Below, piece after piece: positions 28,201 to 36,546 of a stretch of DNA of 64,000 nt (positions are counted from its first letter, which is position 1; the number at the start of each line of letters is the position of its first letter). The position numbers were made by a program, and so were the translations under genes. This DNA comes from Rhodoferax sp. (GTDB lineage Bacteria; Pseudomonadota; Gammaproteobacteria; Burkholderiales; Burkholderiaceae_C). The notes beneath the pieces are model-generated. The model saw only the letters and a list, made by a program, of their open reading frames with translations, did no database searches and was not told the origin of the DNA. The stretch is from contig VMTC01000047.1 in the NCBI GenBank assembly GCA_013791765.1, positions 34,771 through 98,770 of the forward strand. The letters run 5' to 3'.

Positions 28201-28866
28201 GCCAAGCGCGTGGCGTTTCTGACGGACTACCAGAATGCTGCCTACGCCGATAACTATCAAGGCTTCGTACAAAAGGTGAGAAGCGTGGACCAGGCGTTCG
28301 GCGCCGGCAAGTTGGCATTGACCGAGGCGGTGGCCCGTTATCTGTTCAAGTTGATGGCCTACAAGGATGAGTATGAGGTCGCGCGCTTGCACAGCCACCC
28401 TGACTTCAGCGCCCGCGTCAACACCCTGTTTGAAGGTGATTTCAAGATTCACTACCACCTCGCGCCCCCGCTGCTGGCAAAACGCAATGCGCGCGGCGAG
28501 CTGCAAAAGCGCTCTTACGGTCCTGGCACGTTGCTGGCCTTCAGGCTGCTGGCCCGGCTCAAGGGGCTGCGCGGCAGCGCGCTCGATATTTTTGGCAAAA
28601 CACAGGAGCGCCAGCAGGAGCGGGCGCTGATCACCGAGTACCGGGCCAGCGTAGACGAGTTGCTCCATGCGTTGGGCGCCTGTCAGTCCGTCGGTGCAAG
28701 CGACGCAGCGCTTTACGCCTTGGCGCTGGAAATTGCCCGTATTCCAGAGCAAATCCGGGGCTTTGGCCACGTCAAGGCGCGTCATCTGAGCGTTGCGCGT
28801 CAGAATTGGCAAGCGCAGATGAGCCGGTTTAGAGGGCTCGTGGCGCCGCATACAATGCCCGGTTAG
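25210..28866 (+). CDS. Fused indolepyruvate ferredoxin oxidoreductase
   Basis: A 1218-residue fusion of the alpha (TPP-dependent) and beta parts of 2-oxoacid:ferredoxin oxidoreductase. It oxidatively decarboxylates aryl or branched 2-oxoacids (indolepyruvate-type) to acyl-CoA. The order is an N-terminal pyrimidine-binding domain (FISGYRGSPLGNYD), a TPP-binding region (GCPHNTSTKVPEG, YNDAVAMTGGQ), a cysteine-rich 4Fe-4S segment (CEGCGDCGVQSNC, then CNKDYSCVKGFCPSF) around residues 678-725, and the gamma domain (GVGGTGVITIGQLLGMAA). Phenylacetyl-CoA production and amino-acid catabolism are the usual contexts. It stands alone here, with a repeat copy upstream. Confidence 0.93.
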   Translation: MNAPLPESIRQALNAVTLDDKYELAHGRAFMSGVQALVRLPMLQQARDQLLGKNTAGFISGYRGSPLGNYDQALVKAEKYLKAQHIVFQPGVNEELAATALWGTQQLGFAPPGSNKFDGVFGIWYGKGPGVDRCGDVFKHANMAGTTPWGGVIAVAGDDHISKSSTAAHQSDHIFKACGTPVFFPASVQEILDLGLHAFALSRFSGVWAGMKTIQEIVESSATVSLDLERVQIKRPTDFEMPPGGVHIRWPDAALAQEARLFDTKWYAALAYIRANRLNYNVIEGPHDRFGLIASGKAFNDTRQALLDLGLDDAACQRIGIRLHKVGVVWPLEAQLTREFATGLQEILVVEEKRQVIEYQLKEELYNWRADVRPTVLGKFNEVARDATSSRYGSGGEWSMPNPSANTLLRANADLSPALIARAIAQRLKKIGVDADTTARIDAHLAILDAKERALQVLEVGGAKGVDRQPWFCSGCPHNTSTKVPEGSRAMAGIGCHFMAIWMDRATVGFTQMGGEGVPWVGQQPFSHEQHVFANLGDGTYFHSGLMAIRQAIAAGVNITYKILYNDAVAMTGGQQIGERPEGHSVVQVAQSMQAEGAARIVVVTDEPEKYQNISGLPEGIAIEHRDELDRIQREFREIKGTTVIIYDQTCATEKRRRRKRGSLVDPAKRVLINELVCEGCGDCGVQSNCLSVEPLETEFGRKRQINQSTCNKDYSCVKGFCPSFVTVEGGQLRKKAKGQGPSPFDAVWGALPEPVLPAIAASAGQQDPVWGIVVAGVGGTGVITIGQLLGMAAHLEGKGIVTQDAGGLAQKGGATWSHVLIGSSQEAIRTTRVGMAGADLIIGCDPVVTASAETLLRMRKGRTHVALNAHATPTAAFVKNANWQDPAEACVSDIQSTVGLEAVAAFNAEAAATRLMGDSIYTNPMLLGFAWQKGWIPLQLASILRAIELNAVALEQNKAAFAWGRRAAHEPVAFDKLRSPGQVVAFAKRSSLDELIAKRVAFLTDYQNAAYADNYQGFVQKVRSVDQAFGAGKLALTEAVARYLFKLMAYKDEYEVARLHSHPDFSARVNTLFEGDFKIHYHLAPPLLAKRNARGELQKRSYGPGTLLAFRLLARLKGLRGSALDIFGKTQERQQERALITEYRASVDELLHALGACQSVGASDAALYALALEIARIPEQIRGFGHVKARHLSVARQNWQAQMSRFRGLVAPHTMPG

Positions 28867-28940
28867 CCCTTTTTCGCACCAGTCCATGTGAAAAACTGTG
28901 GTGCGTCTTGTTTTTTTGACAACTTGTTTTGGAGTTACAC

Positions 28941-29270
28941 GTGTTTATTTCCTCTGCCTTCGCTCAAACCGCCCCAGCAGCTGCTGGCGGCGACATGCAA
29001 TCATCCCTCATGAGCATGCTGCCATTGGTGCTGATGTTTGTGGTTTTGTATTTCGTCATGATCCGCCCGCAGATGAGAAAACAAAAAGAACATCGCGCCA
29101 TGATCGAGGCCCTTGCCAAGGGCGATGAAGTCGCCACGGTCGGCGGCATGCTGGGCAAGGTCACCAAGCTGGGCGAGGGTTATTTGACCCTGGAAGTGGC
29201 GCCCAACGTCGAGGTACAAATTCAACGCAGCGCCGTGGTGCTGGTCTTGCCCAAGGGCAGCATCAAATAA
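28941..29270 (+). CDS. yajC: Sec translocon accessory protein YajC
   Basis: A 109-residue protein with one membrane helix (LMSMLPLVLMFVVLYFVMI) and the conserved RPQMRKQKEH. The GTG at 28941 is chosen because TTGGAG just upstream is the ribosome site. It is the first gene of yajC-secD-secF. Confidence 0.96.
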   Translation: MFISSAFAQTAPAAAGGDMQSSLMSMLPLVLMFVVLYFVMIRPQMRKQKEHRAMIEALAKGDEVATVGGMLGKVTKLGEGYLTLEVAPNVEVQIQRSAVVLVLPKGSIK

Positions 29271-29300
29271 GCAGCCGTCACAACCTCGAGAAGCGCGATC

Positions 29301-31187
29301 ATGAATCGTTACCCAGTCTGGAAGTACGTGATCATCTTGATCGCGCTGGTGGTGGGGGTGGTCTACACCCTGCCCAATTTTTTTGGTGAAGCCCCGGCTG
29401 TGCAAGTGTCGGCGGTCAAGGTCGGCCTCAAAGTTGACAGCAGCACCCAGGCGCGGGTCGAAGAGGCGCTCAAGACCGCAGGCCTGGTGCCAGATGTGGT
29501 CACGCTCGACGGCAACTCGGTCAAGGCGCGCTTTGACAACACTGAGACCCAACTCAGGGCCAAGGATGCGATTCAGAAAGCCTTGATCCCTGATCTGACC
29601 AACCCGAGCTACGTGGTGGCGCTCAACTTGCTGTCGCGCTCGCCGAGCTGGTTAACAGCCCTGAATGCCTTCCCGATGTACCTCGGCCTGGACTTGCGCG
29701 GTGGCGTGCACTTCATGCTGCAGGTTGACATGCAAGCGGCGCTGACCAAGAAGGCCGAGTCATTGGCAGGTGATATTCGCACCAGCCTGCGCGAGAAGAA
29801 TGTTCGCCACAGCGGCATCAACCGCAACGGTCAGACCATCGAAATTCGCTTTCGTGATGCAGCAACGCTGGAAGAGGCCAAACTGATCTTGCTGGACCAA
29901 TTCGCCGACCTGCAATCCACCGATGGCCCCGACGGCACCGATTACAAACTGACAGCCTCCATCAATCCGGTAGCGGCACGCTTGGTGCAAAGCCAAGCGC
30001 TCAAGCAAAACATCACCACCTTGCACAACCGTATCAACGAGCTCGGTGTGGCCGAGCCAGTGATTCAACAGCAAGGGCTGGACCGCATCGTGGTGCAACT
30101 GCCGGGCGTGCAGGACACGGCCAAGGCCAAAGACATTCTGGGGCGCACGGCGACCCTTGAAGTGCGCATGGTCGACGAGAGCGCCGAGGCGCGCGCGGCC
30201 GAGAGTGGAACGGCGGCGGTGCCCTTTGGTTCCGAGCGCTTTCTGGAGCGCAGTGGCGAGAGCGTCATCGTGAAAAAACAGGTGATTTTGACCGGCGAAA
30301 ACCTTACCGACGCCCAGCCCGGTTTTGACAGCCAGACGCAAGAGGCCGTGGTCAACTTGACGCTCGACGCCAAGGGTGCGCGCATTTTCCGCGATGTGAC
30401 GCGAGAGAGCATTGGCAAGCGCATGGCGATCTTGCTGTTCGAAAAAGGCAAGGGCGAAGTCGTGACGGCGCCGGTGATTCGCTCCGAAATCGGCGGCGGG
30501 CGGGTGCAAATCTCGGGTCGCATGACGGCGATGGAAGCCACCGACACCGCCTTGCTGCTGCGCGCCGGCTCGCTCGCGGCGCCGATGGAGATCATCGAAG
30601 AAACCACCATTGGCCCCAGCCTGGGCGCGGAGAACATCGCCAAGGGCTTTAACAGCGTCACCTACGGCTTCATTGCCGTGGCCATCTTCATGTGCATGTA
30701 CTACGTGCTGTTTGGCGTGTTTTCAAGCATCTCGCTGGCCGTCAACCTGCTGCTGCTGGTGGCGGTGCTGTCGATGCTGCAGGCCACCTTGACGCTGCCG
30801 GGCATGGCCGCGATGGCGCTGGTGCTGGGCATGGCGATTGATGCCAACGTGTTGATCAATGAGCGCGTGCGTGAAGAATTGCGCAACGGCGCCTCGGCGC
30901 AGGCGGCCATCCATACGGGCTACGACCGTGCCTGGGCCACCATTCTGGACTCCAACGTGACCACCCTGATTGCGGGTGTCGCGTTGCTGGCTTTTGGCTC
31001 GGGGCCGGTGCGCGGCTTTGCCGTGGTGCACGTGCTGGGCATTCTGACGAGCATGTTCTCCGGCGTGTTCTTTTCCAGAGGGCTGGTCAACTTGTGGTAC
31101 GGCCGCCAGAACAAGCTCAAGACGGTGTCCATTGGCACCATCTGGCGCCCAGAGCCGACGCCCGAGACGGCGCCCAAGTCGAATTAA
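29301..31187 (+). CDS. secD: Protein translocase subunit SecD
   Basis: A 628-residue inner-membrane protein of the RND superfamily. It has an N-terminal helix, a large periplasmic part with GLDLRGGVHFMLQVD, and a C-terminal six-helix bundle (GMAIDANVLINERVREE). With SecF it uses the proton gradient to help pull proteins across the membrane. It lies 30 bases after yajC and 12 before secF. Confidence 0.97.
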   Translation: MNRYPVWKYVIILIALVVGVVYTLPNFFGEAPAVQVSAVKVGLKVDSSTQARVEEALKTAGLVPDVVTLDGNSVKARFDNTETQLRAKDAIQKALIPDLTNPSYVVALNLLSRSPSWLTALNAFPMYLGLDLRGGVHFMLQVDMQAALTKKAESLAGDIRTSLREKNVRHSGINRNGQTIEIRFRDAATLEEAKLILLDQFADLQSTDGPDGTDYKLTASINPVAARLVQSQALKQNITTLHNRINELGVAEPVIQQQGLDRIVVQLPGVQDTAKAKDILGRTATLEVRMVDESAEARAAESGTAAVPFGSERFLERSGESVIVKKQVILTGENLTDAQPGFDSQTQEAVVNLTLDAKGARIFRDVTRESIGKRMAILLFEKGKGEVVTAPVIRSEIGGGRVQISGRMTAMEATDTALLLRAGSLAAPMEIIEETTIGPSLGAENIAKGFNSVTYGFIAVAIFMCMYYVLFGVFSSISLAVNLLLLVAVLSMLQATLTLPGMAAMALVLGMAIDANVLINERVREELRNGASAQAAIHTGYDRAWATILDSNVTTLIAGVALLAFGSGPVRGFAVVHVLGILTSMFSGVFFSRGLVNLWYGRQNKLKTVSIGTIWRPEPTPETAPKSN

Positions 31188-31199
31188 AGCGAGAGAGTT

Positions 31200-32153
31200 A
31201 TGGAATTTTTCAAAATCAAACGCGACATTCCGTTCATGCGGCATGCCATCATTTTCAATGTGGTGTCGCTTGTGACCTTTCTGGCAGCGGTCTTCTTCTT
31301 GTTCAGCCGCGGTCTGCACCTGTCGGTCGAGTTCACCGGTGGCACCTTGATGGAGGTGACCTACTCCCAGCCGGCTGATTTGAACCTGGTGCGCAGCACG
31401 GTCGCCAAGCTCGGCTTGAACGACGTGCAGGTGCAAAATTTTGGCACCGCGCGTGATGTGCTGATTCGCCTGCCGGTGCAGAAAGGGGTGACTACCGCCC
31501 AGCAGAGTGTGCAAGTGATGGCCGCGCTCAAGGAGGCTGATGCGTCGGCAGTGATGCGGCGCACCGAGTTTGTCGGGCCCCAGGTGGGCGAGGAACTGGC
31601 CATCGATGGCATCAAGGCGCTGGCCAGTGTCATTGTGGGCATCATGCTGTACTTGTCACTGCGCTTTGAATGGAAATTCGCCGTGGCCGCGATCATTGCC
31701 AATCTGCACGACGTGGTCATCATTTTGGGATTTTTTGCATTTTTCCAGTGGGAGTTTTCGCTCCCGGTGCTGGCCGCCGTGCTGGCGGTATTGGGCTATT
31801 CGGTGAACGAGTCGGTGGTGGTTTTTGACCGGATTCGTGAAAACTTCCGCCGTTATCGCAAGATGAACACCCAGGAAATCATCGACAGCGCCATTACCGC
31901 GACCATCAGCCGCACCATCATCACGCATGGCTCGACCCAGATGATGGTGTTGTCCATGTTGCTGTTCGGTGGCGCGACGCTGCATTATTTTGCGTTGGCC
32001 CTGACCATCGGCATTTTGTTCGGCATCTACTCTTCGGTCTTTGTGGCCGCAGCCATCGCCATGTGGCTGGGTATCAAGCGCGAAGACCTGGTCAAGGGCG
32101 GCGCCAAGAAAGACGAGGACCCGAATGACCCGAACGCCGGCGCCATCGTTTGA
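31200..32153 (+). CDS. secF: Protein translocase subunit SecF
   Basis: A 317-residue six-helix membrane protein, partner of SecD. It has VEFTGGTLMEV in the first periplasmic part and GYSVNESVVVFDRIRENFR in the membrane bundle. It closes the yajC-secD-secF operon. Confidence 0.97.
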   Translation: MEFFKIKRDIPFMRHAIIFNVVSLVTFLAAVFFLFSRGLHLSVEFTGGTLMEVTYSQPADLNLVRSTVAKLGLNDVQVQNFGTARDVLIRLPVQKGVTTAQQSVQVMAALKEADASAVMRRTEFVGPQVGEELAIDGIKALASVIVGIMLYLSLRFEWKFAVAAIIANLHDVVIILGFFAFFQWEFSLPVLAAVLAVLGYSVNESVVVFDRIRENFRRYRKMNTQEIIDSAITATISRTIITHGSTQMMVLSMLLFGGATLHYFALALTIGILFGIYSSVFVAAAIAMWLGIKREDLVKGGAKKDEDPNDPNAGAIV

Positions 32154-32240
32154 TCCAGACCTCGCACTCCCCGGCCGATCCGGGCCGTGACGGATTGCCC
32201 GCTGCCAGCGCATCTGGTCTAGTCTGACTAGAATCAAACG

Positions 32241-34670
32241 ATGTCCACTCAGGCCACTATGGCGCAACGTATTCAGCTTGCTCAAGAAACGCGCAAGCGC
32301 TTTCTGGCCGAGCTTGGACGTGCCATGGTGGAGTTGGGTGCAACTGCAAGGCAGCGGCTGACCGAGCTGATGAACGAGACCGCGTCGTCGCGCGACATGC
32401 AAAGTCGCCGGGACGCCTGGACGCTCTACCAGAGCCGCCAGGCAGCGTGGGTCGAGGCCACTTTGATCGCCTGGCAGACATCCTTGAAGCCACCGGCGGC
32501 TGCGCCCAAAAGGGTGGCCGACAGCGACCTGGAACTGGTCGGCACCGAGGTGGTGGAAGACAAGATCATCGCCTCACGGCTGGTTTTGAGCGTGATGGAA
32601 AAAGTCAGCGCCGAATTCAATGACCTGAGTGTGCGCACCAAGTTGCTCGAGGGCACGCCAGAGCTGCAGGATCACGATATTTTTCGCCCCGAAGTGCTGC
32701 TGTTGCTGATGATTGAACAGTGGGCCGTGGTGGGAATGCCGCGCGATGCCTGGTCGCTGGTGAACGAGGCGGCGCGCACTTTGCTGACGCAGCGCCTCAA
32801 CCAAGCCTACGCCAATGCCAACGCCTTGTTGATCAAGCAAGGGGTGCTGCCCACGATTGAGTTGAAAGACCGCGTCAGGCGCATCACCTCAGCGCCCTCG
32901 CGCACCGGCCCGTCGTCCAGGCCAGCGCCGGTGGCAGCGCGCAGCGAGCCTGATGGAGCCCCCAGTCGCGGGTCGGCGCCCTCTTCTGACTATGACACAG
33001 GGGGCGGCAGTGTGCGCGGCGGCGCCGCCGCGTCAGGGCCGGGATCGCAAGCGGGGCGCTCTGGTGCCACGGGCCAATCGGGGCATGCAGGGTATGGCGG
33101 TCATGGTGGGTCGCAGCCCAGCGGCTTTTTTGGCAGCGCGGCTGAAGAAACCCGCATGATGACCTCCAGCACGCCGCTGGCGCGGGCACGTACGCGCGCC
33201 CAAGGCGTCCTGGGACAACTCAAGCGTTTTCTGCTGGGTTCGGGCACCTCCGATTTTGAAGCCACACACTATGAGGCGCCATCGCCCGCGCTGGCAGCGG
33301 CGATGGCGTTGCGTTCGCCGCCGGTAGGCGTCTATTCGGGCAGCGCCGTGATGCTTGACATGGACAGTCCGGCAGCCGTGACTCGGGTGGCGGGCGAGTT
33401 GCGCCAGCGCACCATTGATCTTAAGAACAAGGCCGAGACCAAGAGTGAAAAGGCCATCATTGAAATTGTCGCCCTGATGTTTCAGGCCATTTTGCAGGAG
33501 GAGCGCATTCCGCCCGGCATTCGGGTCTGGTTTGCGCGCCTGCAGATGCCGGTGCTGCGCCTGGCGCTGGCCGAGCCGGATTTTTTTGGCACCCTGAACC
33601 ATCCGGCGCGCCAGTTGATCGACCGCATGGGCTCTTGCGTCATGGGCTTTGATGCCAGTGGCATCAGCGGCAGCGCGATGGAGGCAGAGATCAAGCGCGT
33701 GGTGCAGGTGATTGAGCAGTACCCTGAAACCGGGCGCCGCGTGTACCAGCTGGTCTATGACGAATTTCAGAAGTTCCTGGCCAAATTCCTGACTGGGCGC
33801 GGCTCAGCCCAAAAAGCGGTCAGCGTCGCGCAGCAGGTGGAGCAGAAAGAAACGCTCACCATCCAGTACACGATCGAGATGCGCAACATGCTCAAAGACA
33901 TGCCGGTGCGCGACGAGATACGCGAGTTCCTGTTCAAGGTCTGGGCCGAAGTGCTGGCAGTGGCCGCAGTGCGCAAGGGCCCGCAGCATGAAGAGACCCT
34001 GGCATTCAAGAAAACCGCCACCGACCTGCTGTGGTCCGCCAGCGCCAAGCCCAATCGCAGCGACCGGGCCCGCGTAATCGCAGACTTGCCGAAATTGCTA
34101 GAGAAATTGCGCGCGGGCATGACCTTGCTCGGGGTGGCGCCGTCCGAGCAACAGCGCCATATTCAGACCATCAGCGACACCCTGGCCGACGCCTTTCTGT
34201 CCAAGACGCAGGCTATCGGCAGCGAGCAGATTGCGGCCATGGCCGCACACTTGGCCCACCTTGAGAACTTTGTCACCGATGACGGCCTGGGCGATTTGCC
34301 GCTGGACGCCCAAAGCATTGAAATGATGCTGGGCATTGACGCCACCACCATTGACGTGGTGGCCGACGGCGGCTCCCAGCCCAGTGCGGCGATGCTGGCC
34401 TGGGCCCAGGAGCTGCAAGTGGGGGCCTGGTTCACGCTGGACCACAACGGCAAGACGGCGCAGGTGCAGTTTGCCTGGCGCAGTGATCGCAAACACCTGC
34501 ACCTGTTCGCCTCGACCACCGGGCACAGCTACCTGATGCAGACCGGGCGCCTGGCGGCCTACCTCCAGGCGGGCCTGCTGCTGCCGCAAGAAGAAGAAAC
34601 CCTCACGGTACGCGCCACGCGCGATGCCCTGGGCAAGCTCGAAGCGAACCCGGAGCGCTTGCTAAGTTGA
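32241..34670 (+). CDS. DUF1631 family protein
   Basis: An 809-residue protein covering the whole DUF1631 family region. Residues about 225-300 are a Gly/Ser/Arg-rich low-complexity linker (SGPGSQAGRSGATGQSGHAG). The flanking parts are helical and acidic, and there is no signal peptide. DUF1631 also occurs as the N-terminal half of the diguanylate cyclase DgcP of pseudomonads, so a polar or c-di-GMP-related role is possible; here no GGDEF is attached. It follows secF by 87 bases. Confidence 0.85.
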   Translation: MSTQATMAQRIQLAQETRKRFLAELGRAMVELGATARQRLTELMNETASSRDMQSRRDAWTLYQSRQAAWVEATLIAWQTSLKPPAAAPKRVADSDLELVGTEVVEDKIIASRLVLSVMEKVSAEFNDLSVRTKLLEGTPELQDHDIFRPEVLLLLMIEQWAVVGMPRDAWSLVNEAARTLLTQRLNQAYANANALLIKQGVLPTIELKDRVRRITSAPSRTGPSSRPAPVAARSEPDGAPSRGSAPSSDYDTGGGSVRGGAAASGPGSQAGRSGATGQSGHAGYGGHGGSQPSGFFGSAAEETRMMTSSTPLARARTRAQGVLGQLKRFLLGSGTSDFEATHYEAPSPALAAAMALRSPPVGVYSGSAVMLDMDSPAAVTRVAGELRQRTIDLKNKAETKSEKAIIEIVALMFQAILQEERIPPGIRVWFARLQMPVLRLALAEPDFFGTLNHPARQLIDRMGSCVMGFDASGISGSAMEAEIKRVVQVIEQYPETGRRVYQLVYDEFQKFLAKFLTGRGSAQKAVSVAQQVEQKETLTIQYTIEMRNMLKDMPVRDEIREFLFKVWAEVLAVAAVRKGPQHEETLAFKKTATDLLWSASAKPNRSDRARVIADLPKLLEKLRAGMTLLGVAPSEQQRHIQTISDTLADAFLSKTQAIGSEQIAAMAAHLAHLENFVTDDGLGDLPLDAQSIEMMLGIDATTIDVVADGGSQPSAAMLAWAQELQVGAWFTLDHNGKTAQVQFAWRSDRKHLHLFASTTGHSYLMQTGRLAAYLQAGLLLPQEEETLTVRATRDALGKLEANPERLLS

Positions 34671-34674
34671 GAAG

Positions 34675-35187
34675 CTAATGCGCCACCCGGTGGGCGCCGT
34701 CATCGCACAGTTCGTCCAGGATCAGTGCGTCGGGCTCAATACCCAAACGCCAGAACACCATCAGCACGATGACCTTGAAGTCCTCCAGTGCCACGGACCT
34801 GGCGGGCGCCGCCATGGCACGCTCGAGCACGATCTCGCGCAGGTAGCTCGGCAGCGCCCCTGCATTTTCCAGAAAGGTGACAAAGCCCAGACAGGCCACC
34901 CCCAAGTGGAGCTGCTCGGCCGTCGTGTAGATGCGCTGGCTGTACGGTGACTGGGCCAGCGCCTCGGACTTGAACGGTTGAATGGCGTCGTGGCCAGCAC
35001 CGAGCCGTGCGCTTGGCGCTGGCTGCGCGTGCGCCGCCAGGCTCAGTTCCTGTAGCCAGGCTAGAGCCTGTTCAATCTCCTCGGCATCAAAGCCGACCGC
35101 GCCCAGCTTTTGCGCCAGCGCCGCAGGTTCGGGGCAGCACGCGTCGTGCCAATAATTCTCGTAGACGAAAACAAGGACTTCAAACAT
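34675..35187 (-). CDS. smg: Smg protein (DUF494)
   Basis: A 170-residue protein starting MFEVLVFVYENYW, the typical Smg N-terminus. Its function is unknown, but it is widely linked to dprA, def and fmt, as here. An upstream ATG at 35196 would add three residues. It ends close to the stop of the convergent DUF1631 gene. Confidence 0.9.
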   Translation of the reverse strand: MFEVLVFVYENYWHDACCPEPAALAQKLGAVGFDAEEIEQALAWLQELSLAAHAQPAPSARLGAGHDAIQPFKSEALAQSPYSQRIYTTAEQLHLGVACLGFVTFLENAGALPSYLREIVLERAMAAPARSVALEDFKVIVLMVFWRLGIEPDALILDELCDDGAHRVAH

Positions 35188-35272
35188 GGGCTCCATCGTA
35201 GCGTCCGTGTCCTGCGTTAAAGCGAGAAGATGACGGTTGAATCCGACTTGCGCGATGGCCCGCTCTGCTGCT

Positions 35273-36502
35273 TTAGCCCCGGCTCATGCGCTGAAACAGG
35301 CCGCCGGGCAAGCGTGCCAGCAGGCCGTCGAGCTCGAGCGTCATCAGCTGCGCTTGCAAAGCGGCGGTACCCAAGCCGCAGCGGGCCTGCAAGGCATCGA
35401 GCCCGATCGGGTCAAAGCCGATCACGTCAAGTAGCGCTGTTTCAGTGCCAAAGATGGCTCCAGCCCCCGTCCTATAAGCGTCATCAGCTATCGAATCAGG
35501 AACGCGTTCGGCGCCACTGTCGATCGTCATTTCCTCTAGCACATCCTGCGCCGACTCCACCAGCTTGGCGCCCTGCTTGATCAGCGCGTGGCAGCCGCGT
35601 GACTGCATCGCGAAAATAGAGCCTGGAATGGCAAAAACATCTTTGCCTTGCTCGCTACTTAGGCGCGCGGTGATCAGGGAGCCCGACTTGAGTGCCGCCT
35701 CAATCACCAGCGTGGCCTGCGCCAGCCCGGCAATCAGCCGGTTTCGCCGCGGGAAATTGGCGGGCAGTGGCGGCGTGCCCAGTGGGTACTCGCTGATCAA
35801 CAAGCCGTTTTGGGCGATGCGGTGCGCCAGCGCCAGGTGCCTCTTGGGGTAGACCCGGTCCAGCCCGGTGCCGACCACGGCCACGGTGACCAGCCGGTCC
35901 GAACCGGGCGCCAGACTCTCTAACGCGCCCTCGTGCGCGGCGCCGTCCACGCCCAGCGCCAGGCCGCTCACCACCGTCAAGCCAGCCAGAGCCAACGCCT
36001 TGGCAAACTGGCGCGCGTTGTCGGCGCCTTGCGGCGTTGGGTTGCGGCTGCCGACCACGGCAATGCTGTTGGCCAGACACAAGCCCAGCCGGTCATCAAC
36101 TAAATCAATAGCTGCTTGCGCAGTATCTACGGGGGCTACAGCCTGATTTGATATAAATTTGCCACCGCCCAGCAGGTACAGCATCAGCGGCGGGTCTTCA
36201 ATGTTGAGCAGCGACTGCGGGTAATTGGCGTCCCCCAGCACCACAATCTGGCGCCGCGCGCTGCCCGCGCCTGATTGCTGCAACCAGGCCCAGGTCTGCG
36301 TCAGTAGCGCCGCCAGTTCCTGCGGCTCGCGCAGCAAGGCAGTGGCCTGCTTTTCGCTGACCACCTGCTGCAAGGTGGAGGCGGATTGTTCAAATACCGT
36401 GGCTGGCAAACCAAAGGCCACCAGCAGTTTGCGCGCGGCCTCATTGCCGACGCCGCTGCTGAGCGTCAGGCGCAGCCAAGCGGCCAGTTCGTCGCGTTCC
36501 AC
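35273..36502 (-). CDS. dprA: DNA processing protein DprA
   Basis: A 409-residue protein that protects incoming single-stranded DNA and loads RecA during transformation. The Rossmann core is complete: AVVGSRNPTPQG, GLTVVSGLALGVDGAAH, SEYPLGTPPLPANFPRRNR and AIPGSI. A C-terminal winged-helix-like domain follows. Before AVVGSRN there is an extra segment of roughly 22 residues (around VAPVDTAQAAIDLV) that is encoded by a dispersed-repeat copy at 36108-36143. A second copy, antisense, lies at 35456-35491 in the linker before the C-terminal domain. Both stay in frame and the core motifs are intact. Confidence 0.95.
   Translation of the reverse strand: MERDELAAWLRLTLSSGVGNEAARKLLVAFGLPATVFEQSASTLQQVVSEKQATALLREPQELAALLTQTWAWLQQSGAGSARRQIVVLGDANYPQSLLNIEDPPLMLYLLGGGKFISNQAVAPVDTAQAAIDLVDDRLGLCLANSIAVVGSRNPTPQGADNARQFAKALALAGLTVVSGLALGVDGAAHEGALESLAPGSDRLVTVAVVGTGLDRVYPKRHLALAHRIAQNGLLISEYPLGTPPLPANFPRRNRLIAGLAQATLVIEAALKSGSLITARLSSEQGKDVFAIPGSIFAMQSRGCHALIKQGAKLVESAQDVLEEMTIDSGAERVPDSIADDAYRTGAGAIFGTETALLDVIGFDPIGLDALQARCGLGTAALQAQLMTLELDGLLARLPGGLFQRMSRG
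35456..35491 (+). repeat. 36-nt dispersed repeat core, copy 7 (antisense in dprA)
   Basis: It starts GGCTCCAGCCC, ends TCATCAGCTAT, and is exactly 36 nt. It is opposite in orientation to dprA and lies in the linker before the C-terminal domain. Confidence 0.7.
36108..36143 (-). repeat. 36-nt dispersed repeat core, copy 8 (sense in dprA)
   Basis: On the minus strand it starts GGCTGTAGCCC and ends GCAAGCAGCTAT. It is flanked by AAATCA on the left and TGATTT on the right, a short terminal inverted repeat. It is read in frame as part of DprA. Confidence 0.85.
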
Positions 36503-36546
36503 TTGAGCCTTGGCAGTGGGGGGTCAAGCGGGTGTCAGGGGCTACT

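Noticed and set aside
32218-32235. CTAG-containing inverted repeat upstream of the DUF1631 gene, similar to the toxin-antitoxin operator
   Set aside because: Only the short CTAG core is shared and the spacing differs, so a shared regulator cannot be supported.
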